Below are positions 42,001-52,535 of a stretch of DNA of 64,000 nt, one piece after another. Position 1 is the stretch's first letter, and every line of letters starts with the position of its first letter. The stretch is taken from the NCBI GenBank assembly GCA_963978895.1, contig OZ022241.1, positions 17,945,064-18,009,063 of the forward strand. The letters are read 5' to 3'. This DNA is from Erpobdella octoculata. Its lineage: Eukaryota; Annelida; Clitellata; Hirudinida; Erpobdellidae. Made by a program: the position numbers and the translations under genes. The notes beneath the pieces were generated by a model that saw only the letters and a list, made by a program, of their open reading frames with translations, was not told where the DNA came from and did no database searches.

Positions 42001-42140
42001 ATGAATTTAAAATTACATTAAAAACATACTTGCTTTCTTCATAATAGCTTACTTTTCCTACGCGATCGCTTTCGATCAAAATTTTGTTTTGTTTTAAGCG
42101 ATTAATAAATGATGATAAATAAAAAAATAATAAATAAATT
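39050..42140 (+). mobile_element. L2/CR1-like non-LTR retrotransposon, nearly full ORF2, decayed
   Basis: The unit carries an endonuclease, a reverse transcriptase and a short (A/T)-rich tail (AAATAATAAATAAAT) at about 42118-42140. The 5' border is uncertain and may lie upstream of 39050. L2-like is chosen from the order WNARSLGNKS, VTIYRPGS, GDLNIQLD, NYRPISNLSF, AAFDCVDH, GVPQGSILGPLLF, LYADDAQLY and the C-terminal AFSVAGPKAWNAIP. Confidence 0.88.
39102..42044 (+). pseudogene. ORF2 of the L2-like element: endonuclease plus reverse transcriptase
   Basis: Three frames make up one protein: 39102-40241 (endonuclease with VGSWNARSLGNK, GDLNIQLDRD, FSDHSF), 40170-40662 (linker and start of RT, LDPIPTWIIKRIPS), then another frame with NYRPISNLSF and AAFDCVDH up to a TGA near 41018, and 41058-42044 with YADDAQLY and the C-terminal domain. 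The enzyme would nick target DNA and copy its own RNA. Breaks are two frame shifts near 40200 and 40650 and one stop codon (TGA, probably from TGG). The endonuclease Glu position reads VVEMHH rather than the usual LTETW-like motif. Confidence 0.88.
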
Positions 42141-42149
42141 AAAGCACTG

Positions 42150-43180
42150 ATGGCCAAAAGGGTGTCGGTGTTAAACGAAATGGTTGACAGAAGGCAACCT
42201 AAGGAGCGGGCAACTCGTGAGATGCCACAGTCGAAATACAACTCTGTTTCACGAAGGGCTTGTCGGGTTAGCAAAAAAAGACCCAACGCTCTTACAAAAA
42301 GCGCTGGAACCTCTGGATACATACCGGGATCACACCCGAAATTTGCCTCCAAGATTCGAAGCAAAGTCGCAGTTGGTGGGTTTGTCCTGAGATCTAACTA
42401 TTGGTTGAGCCGTAGAGTGACGGACGATGTCTCAATCTTTCAATCTGTACAGCCGAACTGACAGCGATCGAAAAAGGTGTCGAGTGGGTGGCCAGACCTG
42501 ACGGTCCAGCCAAGGTGGCGCTGTTTAAGGACTCGTACAGTTTTGTACTTGCTCTTAAAAAACAGCGCTAATGCAGACAAGTCCTCATTAGTTGCTTCAA
42601 CCCTAGCGTTAATCGACTCGATTATACGTGAAGGTAGAGAAGTAACGGTGATCTGGGTTCCCAGTCACGTGGGCATTGCCGGAAACGAGGCTGCTGATCA
42701 ACTTGCTAAAAGCGCGATCAAGCATGCGGAAGTCGAACTTGTGTCGAGAGCGAACTAGTAGACTTCAAGAGGATCATCAGGAAAGAGATAATGCGTGAGT
42801 GGCAAAAGAGATGGGATGAAGAATCCCATAGCCGCCACTACTGGTCTATTTGGTCGATAGTCTCTCAAAAAAGCATGTTCGCCACAACGCCCAAGTGCAA
42901 GGAAATTGACATTACTAGACTCCGTCTAGGTAAATGTCGACTGAACGATTATTTTAAAATTTTGGACTTGCATGATACAGGTTTGTGTGAAATTTGCAGG
43001 AATCCGGAAACTGTTGAGCACTGGTTGCTTAACTGCAGGGTTACAGGTCATCATAGAGCCGAGATAAAAAGGATCTTCAGACGTTTCAAGCAAGAACCCA
43101 CCTTGCCAGTCATTTTAAAGTCTCCACGATGCCAGGACTTCATCAACTCCAGGATCAAGGATCACAACATCGTGTTGTGA
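42150..43180 (+). pseudogene. RNase H and C-terminal zinc-knuckle part of another non-LTR element
   Basis: Frames are broken, but the RNase H core is clear: VAVGGFVLRSN, ELTAIEKGVEWV in a shifted frame, then VTVIWVPSHVGIAGNEAADQ LAKSAI, with the His and last Asp of the active site. The downstream block LRLGKCRLNDYFKILDLHDT, CEICRNPETVEHWLLNC holds a CCHC-like knuckle. The RT is absent, so it is 5'-truncated and joined to the L2-like tail. Clade unknown; R1/I/jockey-type elements carry such an RNase H. Confidence 0.8.
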
Positions 43181-44426
43181 GCGACGACCGGCCATCCAGC
43201 TTAATTTGGGATTGAAGATTACAGCAAGACGGCAATCAGGACACAGATATAGTAGGAAGAAAAAGGAAGGAAAGAAATATTATAGAATTATATTCTACTG
43301 AATTTTTCCACATCCTATAATGTTTAGCAACTTATCTTTATCTTTTCTTATTTTGCTCCTTTTCATCTCCCTTTTTATCCCCATCCCCTCCCATTTCTTC
43401 TAATTCTCTTCTCCCATGTCTAAAAATACTAGGTATAAGGACATTAAACTATTATAAAAAAAACGGTCCGCCGGATTTGCTTGTTTACCACATCAATATG
43501 TCTGCGCCCCACCGAACAGGAAGTAGTTGGACTTGCCCTATCAAGAGTATATATCAATGAACACTCTGGTGTATGTGCGTTTATATGTTTGAATGCTACG
43601 TCGGCAATGAGAGACAGATCGCCGCTATCAACATACATAATTTCTTATGTCTGTATGTATGTATGTATGTATGTATGTATGTATGTATGTATGTATGTAT
43701 ATATGTATGCATGTTAGGAATTTCGATTAACGCGGCTGCCGAGGCGGTCAACAGTCAGCAGTTGCTCAAATAAGTGCACGCAGGCGTATAATCAAAGGTA
43801 TTAGACAATTGCAAACTATCAGTCTTAAAGATCCAAAACGTTTTTTCCACGGATATCTTGATATAACAACTGGATCCACAACCTAATAAAATAGACCTAA
43901 ACTGCACTACCAGATAAGCCATTTTTGATATTGCTGAGCAAATAGACTAACTACAACCACATTTTCTAATTACAAGCTATCATTTACCGCGGTTGAGATC
44001 CTGACTTGAATTTACTATAATAATGGTAGAGATGGAAAACGTTCTTTTTTAATATCTGACAGTTTGATAAAACAAAAAAATCGTCATTTTTGTCGGGGTA
44101 TTTTTAGTGTAGACATAAATTCACAGCCTGCGCACCCACTTCGCTTGTGCCTGGTGTGTTTGTGTGCGGTGTATGTGCGTTTATATGTGTTCGTGCTACG
44201 TCGGCAATGCTATCATTATCAAGATCGCCCGCTTTGTAGACATAAATCCTCAGCCCGCGTATTGAATGCTCTGGAGTATTTTAGTTAATTATAGTTTAAC
44301 TAAGTATTTTTATGACCTGAAAATGTTACAATATTGCAAAGTTAGCGGAAATATATGTATTGGAAGTTTTCAAGTCAATTGGACTTGTAGACGTGGTCGA
44401 AAAATCGATTACAAAACAGGAAAGCA
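43181..44426. other. Gene-free stretch with a GTAT microsatellite and a P-like end relic
   Basis: 43648-43704 is a (GTAT)n array. 43835-43880 (GATATCTTGATATAACAACT, GGATCCACAACCTAA) resembles the left end of the P-like element at 59513, so it is a solo terminal relic. 43555-43620 and 44150-44215 share GTATGTGCGTTTATATGT and GCTACGTCGGCAATG, a duplicated non-coding segment. Confidence 0.55.
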
Positions 44427-45574
44427 CAGGGCCGGATTGAGGTCTCGGGGGGCTCTGTGCCAAATTTAAACGGAGGCCCCCTTCAGGTGCACGAATTATG
44501 GTTGGAGTGAGTCAGGAGTTTTTCCTTTGTCCATACCCCTTTCCTTGAGGTTGAGGCTAATTGTAAAAGGAGCCCAACGCCCAAACCCCCAAGGTGGGGC
44601 ACACTCGCCATCCTTCCTGTTATGGGGTCCGGGACAAGCTGACAATTTTTACATCGCTGACACAAGTTATAAGAGAGTTCTGAGACTAAGATCAAATAAA
44701 TATGGATTAGAAATTTCTAGTTATTCCCTGCATTTCATTTTTTAAACCCAGTGTACTGTTTATTCCTATATTTCACTGTTTGACACAACTTACACAAGTA
44801 TAGATTACAGTTATACTAATGACAAAGCAATAAACTAACTGACATTGGCTTATGAGTTAGAGTCTGAGAGCTGACTTAACAGAGAGCAAATTGCAGTAAT
44901 GCCATTTAAGTATACAACAAATTAAGTCATAATAACAGTTGAGATAAGCAACACGATTATTTAACTGGTTTAATTTTTATCTACTGACAGTCTTATACAT
45001 TTAGTAACCGAAGTTATTTATTAGTCAAAACAAGTTGAAATTACATAGGACGGACATAAATCATAAATGGCAAGGATAAACAAGCTAAAAATATTTGCAA
45101 ATTGTTCGACAATGTCCATGAATGATACGGTGTCTAAAACATCAATTTCCACACTGAGAAACTCTAACGCAGTCAGGCGTCTGTCTGTCAAAGTGTTGCT
45201 CAGCTTGTTCTTTATTAGGTCCATCTTACTGAATGATCTTTCTCCAGAGCAATTCTAAGCCATGAGGCACATGTATGTATGCGCAGCGCAATTGCAACAT
45301 TTGGAGAGCACCATGGAGATCTTCTTTGTCCATTAAACTGCAAGTGAAGCTGGTGTTTTACAGTCTCGGGAAAGTGAACAAATTGAACCATTTCGTCACA
45401 AAACATACTTGGCTCTAAATCTGTGGAATATGTATCAATCAAAGTTTGTGCATGTTCCCGAAGTATATCGGTTAAAAGGTGACCTTTAATGACTATAAGA
45501 CGTATTTATAATATATGCTAACCTAATCTACCCCCCGCTATGACATACTTGGCATACTGGTAAATCTGGCACTG
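44427..45574 (-). mobile_element. hAT element of the CAGTGCCGGATT type, partial inside
   Basis: Left end CAGGGCCGGATT and right end AATCTGGCACTG form a near-perfect inverted repeat. Flanks GGAAAGCA and GGGATGCA agree at 6 of 8 positions. Most of the inside is homologous, in inverse orientation, to parts of 47070-51783. It holds a minus-strand transposase fragment. Confidence 0.8.
45021..45442 (-). pseudogene. hAT transposase C-terminal fragment
   Basis: Reads VHFPETVKHQL, PNVAIALRI, then after a frame shift NCSGERSFSKMDLIKNKLSN and TLTDRRLTALEFLSVEIDVL. This is the hAT dimerisation region of the ZMYM1-like type. A matching stretch lies in the 47070-51783 element. Confidence 0.8.
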
Positions 45575-45686
45575 GGGATGCAGACATACAAACAGTGTGA
45601 GTTAAATAAAAGCATGTAAATAAAACATACTCGTAAGATGTTTTCTGAGCGAAGAAAGTCTATTTAAACGACTTCAGATAGTTCAT

Positions 45687-45814
45687 GCAAAGTGTGGCAT
45701 GGTCTCTGGCACCAAAATAAATTATAAAATTCTATGCACCAGTTATGGTGAACAGGAGCTGGTACATAGATTATGATAATTTAATTTGGTGCCAGAGACC
45801 ATGCCACACCTTGC
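45687..45814. repeat. 128-bp near-perfect palindrome (foldback MITE or hairpin RNA source)
   Basis: The arms are about 57 bp each with about seven mismatches: GCAAAGTGTGGCATGGTCTC starts the left arm, and its inverse ends at 45814. The loop is about 14 bases (TTATGGTGAACAGG). A transcript from either strand would fold into one long stem. Confidence 0.85.
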
Positions 45815-45928
45815 CGGTTGTTTTTGTAAGCAACTGAGTTATGCTACGCAGTCGCACGTAAGAAACTCACTTGCATACGATCGCCTAGCAAGTTGTACGC
45901 AACAAAATCGCTCCGCTATGGTTTAGAA

Positions 45929-46666
45929 CAGGGTTTCTTAACCGGTGGGGTGCACCCCCCAAGGTGGGGTGACGTTCTAGTTTAGGGGGGTGCGAAAAAT
46001 AAAAGTTTAAAAACAAATTTTTTAAATTTGAAACAAATAATCTATACAATTTTAATTTTTGCGGAGAATAATTAGAAAATTTGGAAAATGTAACAAAGTC
46101 CAGTCATTTACGATTTAAAACAGAACAAGCTAAAAGAGCATTTCAGTGCAGTGTATTTCAACCATTCCGATTAGATTAACGTTCTTAACCAGAAAAGAGC
46201 TCGGTTTAACGCTGCAGCGAGTTTACTTCAACTAGGATTTTGGTCAATTATTGACAAACTCATCCTAATTGTCTCTTACCTAGTTTTTTATCGAAGTGTT
46301 AAAAATAAAAAACTTTACACTCTTTTTTAGATAGCAAACCAGCTTTGGCCAAAAGTGCTCTGACATTCATCACTCTTTTTGCTACTGCCTACTGCCTGTG
46401 AGATTAGCTTTTCTGCTTTGGTAAATGTAGAAACCAAGCAAAGAATTTGATTGGAGGCTGGTGATGATATGCGAATTGCCTTGTTAAAGACTGGTCCTCA
46501 TTTTTCTGACATAATTGTGGGAAGCAACAGAAAATAAATTAAATAAAAAACTTGATGCAAATCACTTACATTTTACCTATTGTTTTTTATATGAAATAGT
46601 AGGGGGGTGCGGTCAAATCGAGTTTGTCCGAAGGGGGGGTGCGGGAAAAAAGGTTAAGAACCACTG
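45929..46666 (+). mobile_element. ZBED-type hAT element with perfect 8-bp duplication GTTTAGAA
   Basis: Ends CAGGGTTTCTTAACC and GGTTAAGAACCACTG are inverted repeats with few mismatches, flanked by identical GTTTAGAA at 45921-45928 and 46667-46674. Runs of G/C (GGGGGGTGCG) stand near both ends. The plus strand near 46300-46550 reads as a decayed ZBED5/SCAND3-like transposase end (CEISFSALVNVETK, MRIALLKTGPHFSDIIV) with several stops. Confidence 0.88.
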
Positions 46667-46740
46667 GTTTAGAATCTAAATGGTTTACAAGAAATTGTGT
46701 AACTCGAAAAGTTCTGTGTATATCTTGTAAATTTTTTACA

Positions 46741-46912
46741 TTAAAAAGCTTGTAAAAAGTAATAAAAAGCTTGTAAAAAGTAATAAAAAGCTTGTAAAAA
46801 GTAATAAAAAGCTTGTAAAAAGTGATAAAAAGCTTGTAAAAAGTAATAAAAAGCTTGTAAAAAGTAATAAAAAGCTTGTAAAAAGTAATAAAAAGCTTGT
46901 AAAAAGTAATAG
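46741..46912 (+). repeat. 21-bp minisatellite
   Basis: About eight copies of the 21-bp unit AAAAAGCTTGTAAAAAGTAA+T, with a HindIII-like AAGCTT in each unit. One copy has GTGAT in place of GTAAT. Confidence 0.95.
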
Positions 46913-47968
46913 AACAATAGACTTTCAAGGAAAATGAACTTTCTGAACTCGTTTAAATAAACTTTCTTGGATGAGAAAACATCAAACGAGTATTTTTATG
47001 TAATCAATGGGTTCAATATTTCTCATCCAATAAACTTTTTCGCAATACCCATTTAGGCCGCTCCGTAATCAGTGCCGGATTAACCAGTATGCCAAGTATG
47101 CCATGGCGGGGCACCCACCCCGTTGTGTCTTGGAAAAATATTAGGTTAGCATATATTTTATATACGTCTTATAGTCATTAAAGGTCACCATTTTAGCTGA
47201 TCTGAGTACCACGGTATACCAAGTACCGCATTAATTCTTCACGGTACTGTCGGTAAGGGGAACGGACATTCCCCCCCCGGAAATTTCCCCTCCCCCCGGA
47301 CGTTCCCCCCCACTGGGGTAGGATATTCCCCCCCTGGAGAAAGAATATACTTTTATAGTGGGGCAGTATAGTTGGACTTGCCAACGTTTTTTGAAGAAAA
47401 TCCATTTGTTTATCACATAAGTAGTTCATTGCATAATAGTATAGATAATATAAATCGAGGCAGTATAGTCGGACTTGCCGAGTCATTTTTCTGTTCTTAT
47501 CTTCTACCATCTAACGCAGAGCCCATGGCGGAAGGTGCCAAAAGCCTATAAAGAGAACATCCAAGTTAAACATTTGGTCCTAAACGCTGAAAGAGTGACA
47601 AGGACTTAAATAAACAACAACAACAACAAACATTTCTGCGGAATGTTGGATGCCCTGGCTTACCGAATGTAGGACATTTCCCCCCCCCCGGACGTTTCCC
47701 CCCCCCCGGACATTTCCCCCCCCCCCCCCCCCCCGACAGACCCTAGGACATTTCCCCCCAAGGTAGGACATTTCCCCCCCCCCCTGTGGTTATGTAGTAG
47801 TATGAATTTGTGGTTTTGCAAGAGTGTGTTCTTGCATGGCATAAATATGTGTGTGCGTGAATTGTGTACATTCCCCTCCGGACATTCCCCCGCCATGAGT
47901 ATGATAATTCTCACCCCACGAGGTAGGACAAGGCAGAGTTGAATTTCACAAGTTTTTCTAAGAAACAC

Positions 47969-48115
47969 AAACCCTAACCCTAACCCTAGGGTTTCTAAGA
48001 GTGTTTCTAAGAAACACAAACCCTAACCCTAACCCTAACCCAAACATTGCACTGAACTATTTAGGGGATAAATAACCCTAACCCTAACCCTAGCCCTAAC
48101 CCTAACCCTAACCCA
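47969..48115 (+). repeat. Interstitial telomeric repeats, CCCTAA arrays
   Basis: Three runs of CCCTAA (three to six units) alternate with a longer unit containing CCCAAACATTGCACTGAACT, which is itself repeated. GTTTCTAAGAAACAC palindromes flank the first runs. Confidence 0.9.
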
Positions 48116-48305
48116 AACATTGCACTGAACTATTGGGGATAAATAAAAAATAATAAATAAAAAATAAAAGTATATTCTCTCTCCGGGGGGGGGGGGAAAT
48201 GTCCTACCCGGGGGGGGGGAAACGTCCGGGGGGGGGGAAATGTCCGGGGGGGGGGGGGGGAATGTCCGGGGGGGGGAAATGTCCGGGGGGGGGGAAATGT
48301 CCGAT

Positions 48306-48841
48306 TACCGGCTTACCTGCCGGTCAATGAAGTAGAAAGTGGGATGCGGTACCTTATCAGAAAAATACCACAAGACGATGGCCTGGAAGCTCTGGAATTA
48401 TTAGTAAATTACTTTGATGCCACTTATGTTTCCGGAACGACAAGACGTGTCAAACGCCCAGGAACTGGCGATGGAATTCCAAAACTGAACTTACGTCGGA
48501 AGCCGCAATTGCTCCCGCCACCGCTTTGGAACGTTCATGAAACAACTTTAACAGGGGGTGATCGAACCAACAATATATGCGAGTCCTTGAACTGTGGGTT
48601 TTCTAGCCTTGTTGGTCATCATCACCCCTCGTTGTGGACGCTCATAGAAGCGCTTCAGCAGGACGAAGCAATGGCGTCAACCTCAATCCTAAGGGAGGCT
48701 CGAGGAGAACCACCAGCCAAGAGAGTAAAGCGATCGACGAAGGCGCTTCAATCGGCTCTTTTTTCGTTAACGGATGCACGCCGAAAAAAATAAAAACATT
48801 GGAAGATGTCTTAGAGGGTCTAGGACACATTATTCGTTTTA
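48306..48841 (+). pseudogene. MULE transposase C-terminal fragment
   Basis: The reading runs AYLPVNEVESG, LVNYFDATYVSG, PPPLWNVHETTLTGGDRTNN, ICESLNCGF, HHHPSLWTLIEALQ. This is the end of the MULE transposase domain, where LWNVYERTL and RTNN-E-WH are usual. The 5' part is cut off by the G-run array ending at 48303. It ends with a TAA near 48794 in this frame; a related frame extends to GLGHIIRFNNI. Confidence 0.82.
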
Positions 48842-49463
48842 ACAATATACACAATTCACGCACACACATATTTCTGGCGTGCAAGAAAACACTCTTGCAA
48901 AACCACAAATTCATACTACTACATTACCACAGAGGGGGGGAAATGTCCTACCTTGGGGAGGAAATGTCCGGGGGAAATGTCCTAGGGTCTGTCGGGGGGG
49001 GGATGTCCGGGGGGGGAAATGTCCTACATTCGTCGGTACATACCGACAACGTGGTAGAAATTTGCAGTACCGCCCAGCACTAATATCAGTGCGCCATATG
49101 CATAATAAATATTCTTTAACAACGGACGATTTCGTCTTCGATGAAGAAAAATTCAGAAACGCGAAATAGCAAAATGCACAGGGACTGCATTCTAAATGCA
49201 TGCACTTTGCGCAGTGCGAAGGCCCGGGTTGATGAAGGCATTGAGCATCAGACTGAAGAGAAGACACAATACTGGGTTAATGACTGAATGTAGGACATTT
49301 CCCCCCCCCCGGACATTTCCCCCCCCCCCCGACAGACCCTAGGACATTCCCCCCCCCCCAAGGTAGGACATTCCCCCCCCCTGTGGTTATGTAGTAGTTT
49401 TTCTAAGAAACACAAACACCTTTTTAAATTATTAAACATTTATTGGTTATTGGTTTGCCAGAG

Positions 49464-49659
49464 TTAAATATTGTTAAAACGAATAATGTGTCCTAGACCC
49501 TCTAGGACATCTTCCAATGTTTTTATGTTTTTTCGGCGTGCATCCGTTAGCGAAAAAAGAAACGATTGAATCGCCTTCGTCGATCGCTTCACTCTCTTGG
49601 CTGGTGGTTCTCCTCGAGCCTCCCTTAGGATTGAGGTGGACGCCATTGCTTCGTCCTAA
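49464..49659 (-). pseudogene. Second MULE transposase end fragment, inverted
   Basis: About 60 codons (MASTSILREARGEPPAKRVK, then LFSLTDARRK, LEDVLEGLGHIIRFNNI) duplicate the end of the 48306 fragment in inverse orientation. At the upstream side it is cut by CCCTAA repeats at about 49657. Confidence 0.8.
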
Positions 49660-49872
49660 CCCTAACCCTACATTTCTATGCAAAGAACGGCTGAGGTTGA
49701 CGCCATTGCTTCGTCCTAACCCTAACCTTAACCCTAACCCTACATTTCTATGCAAAGAACGGCTGAGGTTGACGCCATTGCTTCGTCCTAACCCTAACCC
49801 TAACCCTACATTTCTATGCAAAGAACGGCTGAGGTTGACGCCATTGCTTCGTCTTAACCCTAACCCTAACCC
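49656..49872 (+). repeat. Tandem units joining CCCTAA telomeric repeats to a MULE codon fragment
   Basis: Four units each hold a variable (CCCTAA)n run, ACATTTCTATGCAAAGAACG, and GGTTGACGCCATTGCTTCGTC. The last piece is the same DNA that encodes DEAMAST on the other strand of the MULE fragment, so coding and telomeric sequence have been amplified together. Confidence 0.9.
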
Positions 49873-50089
49873 GGGGGGGGGGGGAATTGTCCTACCCCGG
49901 GGGGGGGGAGGAAACGTCCGGGGGGGGGGAAGAAACGTCCGGGGAGGGGGGAAATGTCCGGTGGGGGAAATGTCCGATCCTCTAATGACTAATGTGCTGC
50001 CACGTGTTGTTGCGGTTATTAAATTTCGGGCGACCAGGGATGCCATTCCGAGGAGACAATAAACTTTTGGGCTCCCCAACAATAATAAT

Positions 50090-50910
50090 TTTTAGGCCTG
50101 ATCGATTTATTAGCCTCCTCGAAAATAACTCGAACCAGTTTGAAAATGTTGGCCGTGGAGTACCATCTTATTATTCTTATTTATCTTCTAATATAGTTAA
50201 TTCAGTTTTTAGCAGATATGGTTCATGGAACAATTCTTTCAGAGCTTGCTAAAGTTAAGTATTTTTCCGTATCAGTCGACTCATCTCCAGACCTCAGCCA
50301 TGTTGATCAATCGACAGTCATTATCAGGTACTTGCTGCGAGGTGAACCAGTTGAACGATTTCTCACTTTTATTTAACTTGAAAGTTACAAGGCCGAAAGT
50401 CTTGCAGATAATCTTTTGAAGTACTTCAGAAAAGAAGCCATAAAATTCAATGACTGTCGTGGACAGTCATATATGATAATGCCAGCAACATTTCTGGTAA
50501 GTATGGGAGTATGCAAGCGCTGTTCAGGCTAACTTCTACACACCTTGCACAGCCCACTCGCTGAACTTAATTGGTGTTAATGCTGTAGATTGTTGTGTTG
50601 ATGATGTGAGTTTCTTGAAGTTTTTTCAGACACTGCACATTTTTTTTGCTTCAACTCACCGATGGACGGTACTATCCGACGGTCTGTCACGTTGCCGGAA
50701 AAGAGCTTTACGGTAAAGTCTTTGTCAGAGACCAGGTGGTCTTCTCGTGCCGATGCTGTTGCAGCCTTGTGTGTCGGATATGAGGAGATAAAATCAGCCT
50801 TGCTAGATATCGGTGTAGATGACAACCAAAACGGTGCAACCCGACATGAAGCTAAATGCTTGACACACTCCATGCACTTGAAACAGCTTTTAAGTCCATC
50901 TTATGGAAAG
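50090..50910 (+). pseudogene. hAT transposase (ZMYM1-like/DUF4371), middle part, broken
   Basis: Readable blocks are LENNSNQFENVGRGVPSYYS, MVHGTILSELAKVKYFSVSV, DSSPDLSHVDQSTVIIRYLL RGEPVERFL, FNDCRGQSYDNASNISGKYG and KSLSETRWSSRADAVAAL. These are the usual order of the domain, in several frames with stops. It belongs to the interrupted hAT at 47070-51783. The C-terminal part is decayed at about 50910-50990. Confidence 0.85.
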
Positions 50911-51791
50911 TGATGTTTTGGACAATGTATCATTCATGGACATTGTTAAACGATAGCCGTTTATAAAAGTCTCAAACGTTTTTAGCTTGCTTATCCTTGC
51001 CATTTATGATTTATGTCCGTCCTGAATAACTTCAACTTTTTTGACTAATAATTAACTTCAGTTACTAAATGTATCAGACTATCAGTAGATTAAGATTAAA
51101 CCAGTTAAATAAATGTGTAGCCTATCTCATTTGTTGTTATGACTTGAGTTTTTGGATACTTAAATGGCATTACTGCAATTTGCTCTCTGTTGAGTCTGCT
51201 CTCAGACTCTCATTCATAGGCCAATGTCAGTTAGTTTATTGCTTTGTCATTAGTGTAACTGTAATCTATACTTGTGTAAGTTGTGTCAAACATTGAAATA
51301 TAGGAGTAAACAGTATACTGGGTTTAAAAAAATGAAATGCAGGGAATAACTAGAAATTTCTAATCCATATTTATTTCCTTTTATTATCAGAACTCTCTTT
51401 TATAAGTTAGTTAGTTTATTGCTTTGTCATTAGTGTTGCTGTAATCTATACATGTGTATAAGTTGTGTTGAACAGTGAAATACAGAAGTAAACAGTACTA
51501 AGCAGTACATTGGGTGTAACTTAAAAAAATGGACTGCTGTGAATTACTAGAAATTTCTAATCCCTATTTATTTGCTCTCAGTCTCAGAACTTTCATAAAA
51601 TTCTTGTGCAGCAATGTAAAAATTGTTAGCTTTTGGGCATTTGTCCCTGACTCCTTAACAGGAAAGGTGGAAAGTATACCCCACCTTGGGGTTTTGGGCC
51701 CCCCTTTACAATTGGTCTCAACCTCAAGGAGAGGGGTACAGACAAATAAAAAATTACTGAACCCCTCTAACCACAGTTCGTGGTCCGTAAT

Positions 51792-52535
<744 letters not shown>

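Larger units (their letters stand above)
47230..50000. repeat. Composite of G-run minisatellites, telomeric repeats and MULE fragments
   Basis: Blocks of GGGGGGGGAAATGTCC(G/TAC) occur in plus orientation at 48186-48303, 48935-49025 and 49872-49975, and as the complement (GGACATTTCCCCCC) at 47260-47345, 47675-47780 and 49290-49380. Between them lie broken MULE transposase ends, a shared TGCAAGAAAACACTCTTGCA/TGTGGTTATGTAGTAG border, and CCCTAA arrays. The layout looks like two or three MULE copies whose terminal repeats are made of the G-run unit. Confidence 0.65.
47070..51783 (+). mobile_element. hAT element interrupted by a MULE/G-run/telomere composite; 8-bp duplication TCCGTAAT
   Basis: The left end CAGTGCCGGATTAACC at 47070 is preceded by TCCGTAAT (47062-47069). 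The same TCCGTAAT stands at 51784-51791. The first 120 bp match, in inverse, the right end of the 44427-45574 copy. The transposase relic and the right side (50090-51783) match the rest. Between them about 2.9 kb (roughly 47190-50020) is foreign. The right end lacks the last about 62 bp seen in the other copy, although the flanking octamer is in place. Confidence 0.72.

Noticed and set aside
47193..48019. Glycine-rich open frames (GGGGGGNVRGGG type)
   Set aside because: Translation of G-run minisatellites, in several frames at once, without codon structure.
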